From Bernardetia sp042180575 (lineage in GTDB: Bacteria; Bacteroidota; Bacteroidia; Cytophagales; Bernardetiaceae), in NCBI RefSeq assembly GCF_042180575.1, contig NZ_CP170094.1:2666001-2730000 (forward strand): DNA of 64,000 nucleotides, read 5' to 3'. Under the pieces are notes generated by a model. It ran no database searches and was not told where the DNA came from. It saw nothing but the letters and a program-made list of their open reading frames with translations. Each line of letters starts with the position of its first letter. Position 1 is the stretch's first letter. The position numbers and the translations under genes are program-made. Positions 61,099 through 64,000 of this stretch are shown piece by piece.

Positions 61099-61328
61099 AC
61101 TGCCTGTTTGACTATAAACTTCAAACGAAGGACTTATTATCCCCTTGTTACTACTTAATGACAAAAAGTGCTTAAAAGTGACAACATATTTTGAAAATAA
61201 TTTAGAAAGCTTGGATACTTTACACTTAACTAATTGAAATACAAAACTTTACAAAAGTAAAATTATTTTCAAAAAAATAAAAAAATAGGCAAATTTGTTA
61301 ATAAATATTAATTTTTATTACACAAAAA

Positions 61329-61469
61329 CTAAAAATCTCTGTTGATAATTCTCAGATTATAGGGAAGCTGAGAAATAAAATTACTCCATTCTAAAATACT
61401 ATTGTCGGTTCGGTCTTGATTCAGAAAGTCTTGATGAATTGCTGAATTAATTATATGTGTATATGTCAT
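61329..61469 (-). pseudogene. internally deleted paralogue of the RING-like membrane protein
   Basis: On the minus strand this reads MTYTHIINSAIHQDFLNQDR, TD, then directly NSILEWSNFISQLPYNLRII. The first part matches the start of the protein at 38932-39741 (YHQDFLNQNRTD) and the second its end (EWSDFISKLPTDLRIIN). About 220 codons between, including the zinc-binding and membrane segments, have been deleted in frame, leaving 46 residues. Confidence 0.8.
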
Positions 61470-61554
61470 AAAGAAAGTTTACGTAAAATAGATTTTGAGA
61501 GTTATTGGTCGCTTATTATTTGGTTTTGTTAATTATTCATAAGTAGTAAGACAT

Positions 61555-61623
61555 TATTAGCAAGTGATTTGGCTTAGCCGAGCTATCGGTTTTATGATTA
61601 CTATGATAATTACAGGATAATAC
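61555..61623 (-). repeat. dispersed repeat R2, copy c
   Basis: TTAGCAAGTGATTT, an inserted GGCTTAGCCGAGCTATCGG, then TTTTATGATTACTATGATAA and ACAGGATAATAC. Same orientation as copies a and b. Confidence 0.6.
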
Positions 61624-61700
61624 AATAAAAATTAAATAAGCATTAAAAAGATATTATTACTTAGCTTTTCTAGCTTTAATTTGTATTTATCTTGTATTTC

Positions 61701-61736
61701 ATCTTAAAAATCATATAAATCACTCGCTAATCAGTT
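61701..61736 (+). repeat. dispersed repeat R2, copy d, inverted
   Basis: AAAAATCATATAAATCACTC, then GCTAATCAGTTA: the reverse complement of the R2 core. It forms an inverted pair with copy c about 100 bases away. Confidence 0.55.
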
Positions 61737-61804
61737 ATATGTATTATTAATTTTGTACAACTACTTAACTCACAATTTATCATTCATAATTGTTTCTTAG
61801 TCCG

Positions 61805-61812
61805 TATATTTG
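61805..61812 (+). promoter_or_regulatory. -7 promoter element for purS
   Basis: TATATTTG, an exact TAnnTTTG match, 65 bases upstream of the purS ATG. The -33 partner is not clear. Confidence 0.45.
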
Positions 61813-61877
61813 TTTTTATAAATTCTATACAGAATTCTTAATTTAGGAATCTTTACACTCAAAATTACATAATAACT

Positions 61878-62138
61878 ATGAAGTTCAGAGCAGAAATTGA
61901 CGTAATGCCACTTAAAGAAATTTTAGACCCACAAGGAAAAGCCGTAAAATTAGGCTTGGATAATTTGGGTGTAAAACAGGTTCATGATGTCAGAGTCGGA
62001 AAACATATTCAGTTAGAAATAGAAGCTACTGACAAAGCTGAAGCCGAACAAAAAGTAGAATTGGCATGTAAAAAATTATTAGCTAATTTGATTATGGAGT
62101 TCTATGAGTACAAAATCTTTGAAGTAGAAATGGCTTAG
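61878..62138 (+). CDS. purS: phosphoribosylformylglycinamidine synthase subunit PurS
   Basis: Small subunit of the FGAM synthase complex (PurLQS) in step 4 of purine biosynthesis; it bridges PurL and the glutaminase PurQ and helps channel ammonia. 86 residues, the usual size. Seen: KFRAEIDVMPLKEILDPQGKAVKLGLDNLGV, VHDVRVGKHIQLEIEA and ACKKLLANLIMEFYEYKIFEVE, with the typical 'D-P-x-G-x-A' and 'N-x-x-x-E' ends. purL and purQ are not adjacent. A terminator follows directly. Confidence 0.93.
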   Translation: MKFRAEIDVMPLKEILDPQGKAVKLGLDNLGVKQVHDVRVGKHIQLEIEATDKAEAEQKVELACKKLLANLIMEFYEYKIFEVEMA

Positions 62139-62166
62139 GTCTTTCATGTAAAAGAAATCAAAACAC

Positions 62167-62200
62167 AAAAAAAGCGTAGGAAAAATTCCCACGCTTTTTT
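62167..62200. terminator. intrinsic terminator after purS
   Basis: AAAAAAGCGT-AGG and CC-C-ACGCTTTTTT form a stem with a run of T, between converging genes. Confidence 0.8.
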
Positions 62201-62237
62201 CAATCCTATCCTATCCTTAATCTTAAATGTGCCATTT

Positions 62238-62253
62238 TTGGTATCTCCACCAA
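62238..62253. repeat. dispersed hairpin repeat
   Basis: TTGGTATCTCCACCAA, followed by TGACATC. It matches the MITE core GTCGGTGTCTCCACCGACGA in loop (TCTCC) and in the following GAC, with compensating arm changes. Confidence 0.55.
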
Positions 62254-62266
62254 TGACATCATGAAT

Positions 62267-63631
62267 TTAATCTTCAATTTCTTTTATTGTTACCGAATAA
62301 CGAGCAATGTCTTCTTTCTTAATTCCTTCCAAACGATAGGCTCTTCCGATGCTACGGATTTGATTTGCTTTCAAGGTTGGTTCAGAAGAGTTTATAAAAT
62401 AAGTTGTTCTGCTATCCAAAATTTGTTCTTGATGCCCTATCCAGTTGATTTCTGCTTGTAAAAGTTTTACTTGTCCTTTTTCTGTTGCATTTTGGATTTC
62501 CCATTCAAAGTGATGAAAAGCTCCAATTTTTCCATTCTCTTCTACTTCTTGTAAGTTACTCACTCGTTCTGAAAGCAACACATTTGGATTAAAATCACTC
62601 ATATCATTCCATTCCAAACTTATAGGAACAGTATTTATTTCTGTATTTTCTTGATATTCTACCTTTTCTACTCGTACCCTAACTAAAGTTGCATTTTCTA
62701 CAAACTCTTCTTTGTATTCTAAGTAACGAAACGGAATTGATTCTCCTTTTCTAGCGATTGGGTCAAAGGTTTCTATTGCCTGTACTACATCTTGTGCGAT
62801 TGCATTTCCATCTCTATCCAAAAGTTCGATTTTGAGTTTTAGACTAGAAATTGCACCTGTAGAAACATACAAATCAGCTAACAAATTATAAGAATATGAA
62901 CCATTAAAATTTTTGAACTTAGATTGTTCTACTTCTAATTTTAAGCCTTCAAATTTTGGATTTATTATCCATTCTACTGGCAAATGAAGTCCTTCGTCTT
63001 CCAAAATCGTAATTGATTTTAATGAACCTTCAGCTTGCATAGGCAAATTATCATTATCAAAAGCCAAACTAGCTGTATTATTAGATGTCAAAGTCATTAG
63101 GTCTTCTGCAAATGGAACTTGTTGTGCTTCTTGTTCTAAATAGCTATATCCCAAATATCCACTAGAAAGAAACATCACACCGACAAGTCCCATCATAATA
63201 TTGGTATGCCAAGAGCGTTTTTTCATAGCTTCTTCCAAAGCTGCACCTTTATAAATCTGACTCAAAAGCTGCATGGCTTTATAATGTTGAGGTTCGTTAT
63301 CTACACAACGACGAGCCAAACCTGCTGCACGATATTTGTCCGTAGCTTTTCCATAATCCAACCAACGATTATAAAATGAAACTGCCAAGCCAAAGAGAGC
63401 TTCTGTATGATTAGGATGAATACCCAATACTTTTTCAAATTCTCTGATAGCATCGTTCCAATTTTGAAATTCTGCATATCCATATCCTCTGTGTAAGTGA
63501 GATTCTAAAACAGCTTGCAACTCATAATAATCGGCTGCATTCATTGCTTCAGCAGTTTTGCGATAACGACTATTATTAGAAAATAGCTGGTAGAATAATT
63601 CTTCGGATTTATAGAATATATAGTTTATCAT
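62267..63631 (-). CDS. TPR-containing membrane protein
   Basis: A 454-residue protein. The N-terminal 140 residues carry TPR units (GYGYAEFQNWNDAIREFEKVLGIHPNHTEALFGLAVSFYNRW) and one membrane helix follows at about 147-165 (IMMGLVGVMFLSSGYLGYSYL). The outer or periplasmic part (170-454) has repeated beta-sandwich-like strands (SLKSITILEDEGLHLPVEWII, NATLVRVRVEKVEYQ) and ends VTIKEIED. The layout, cytosolic TPR then a membrane helix then an exterior beta domain, suggests a scaffold across the inner membrane. I cannot name the family. Confidence 0.75.
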   Translation of the reverse strand: MINYIFYKSEELFYQLFSNNSRYRKTAEAMNAADYYELQAVLESHLHRGYGYAEFQNWNDAIREFEKVLGIHPNHTEALFGLAVSFYNRWLDYGKATDKYRAAGLARRCVDNEPQHYKAMQLLSQIYKGAALEEAMKKRSWHTNIMMGLVGVMFLSSGYLGYSYLEQEAQQVPFAEDLMTLTSNNTASLAFDNDNLPMQAEGSLKSITILEDEGLHLPVEWIINPKFEGLKLEVEQSKFKNFNGSYSYNLLADLYVSTGAISSLKLKIELLDRDGNAIAQDVVQAIETFDPIARKGESIPFRYLEYKEEFVENATLVRVRVEKVEYQENTEINTVPISLEWNDMSDFNPNVLLSERVSNLQEVEENGKIGAFHHFEWEIQNATEKGQVKLLQAEINWIGHQEQILDSRTTYFINSSEPTLKANQIRSIGRAYRLEGIKKEDIARYSVTIKEIED

Positions 63632-64000
63632 AATTGAAAATAATTAGAAAGGCGTGTAGCTGGTTGTTCTTTTTTTATAAATTTCTGTATCTTAATTTCT
63701 TTAGAGATTCTTGTAAGTCTTATTACATTCTTAATAAAGTTTGTTGCTTTAGAATTGCTCGTAATTGTTTAGGTACTATTCAAAATCCACGCAAGAAATC
63801 ACTCTGAAATGCCAAACTACCTTCGTTTTCGATAAACATAAACAGACTCTAAGGTAAAACGCTATTTTTATTGGATAAAGGAAAATCAGCAAAAATGTCT
63901 AAAAATGAGTAAATAGAGGAAAATCTGACAAAAAATTGACAATAAATAAGATAAAATTGATAATTTAATTAGAAAAAACCTTATATGTAGCGCAAAGGCT
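63632..64000. other. non-coding stretch at the window end
   Basis: These 369 bases hold no intact gene. The region is the upstream flank of the minus-strand TPR protein; any gene to the right begins beyond the window. Confidence 0.4.

Overview
This is an AT-rich chromosomal window from a gliding member of the Bacteroidota, most likely of the order Cytophagales (a Bernardetia/Flexibacter-like organism; this placement is inference). The signs are a GldJ-type gliding lipoprotein, a secreted metalloprotease with a C-terminal type IX secretion sorting domain, Bacteroidota-style promoter elements (TAnnTTTG), many lipoproteins with LxxC lipoboxes, MenB, and a YifB/ComM ATPase. No rRNA, tRNA or CRISPR array was recognised.

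Layout. 0-5.2 kb: gldJ, a multi-span membrane protein, and a PepSY-like/DUF2490 secreted pair. 5.3-13 kb: a membrane-anchored GH24 lysozyme, comM, a small MITE, an HTTM-like membrane pair, an M48 lipoprotein protease and a Ser-rich TPR-like protein. 13-17.5 kb: signal peptidase I followed by a large protein with three TIR domains, then a decayed Rpn-type nuclease remnant. 17.6-21.1 kb: an M43 cytophagalysin-like protease and a STAS-like protein. 21.2-22.8 kb: an accessory unit bounded by 61-bp inverted repeats, directly upstream of an rpoC that lacks rpoB next to it. 22.9-37.6 kb: rpoC, an HhH protein, an M16 protease, a conserved unknown, a VWA protein and clpB. 37.7-46.2 kb: mainly minus-strand genes, including tandem DUF3592-like paralogues, PEBP, AraC, YggS, a methyltransferase, menB, nth and a Cys-rich lipoprotein, with several dispersed repeats between them. 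46.7-52.3 kb: an MltD-like lytic transglycosylase, a deaminase, an OmpA-like protein, a nitrilase-family amidase, a TspO-like protein and a second Cys-rich lipoprotein. 52.3-54.5 kb: a second MITE copy, a truncated PP2C-type phosphatase and a decayed IS1634-like element. 54.6-59 kb: galE, a cupin / unknown / PP-loop three-gene cassette, and mdh. 59-61.8 kb: a decay zone with an in-frame-stopped gene, a gene lacking a good start, a three-way-junction RNA-like fold and an internally deleted paralogue. 61.9-64 kb: purS and a TPR membrane protein.

The most interesting non-standard signals are: (i) a MITE family, both copies of which carry perfect 8-bp target duplications; (ii) a compact, perfectly paired three-way-junction sequence at 60978-61098; (iii) a divergent gene pair enclosed by long inverted repeats inserted at the rpoC promoter side; (iv) a triple-TIR membrane protein; and (v) a cupin plus asparagine-synthetase-like PP-loop cassette of unknown product.
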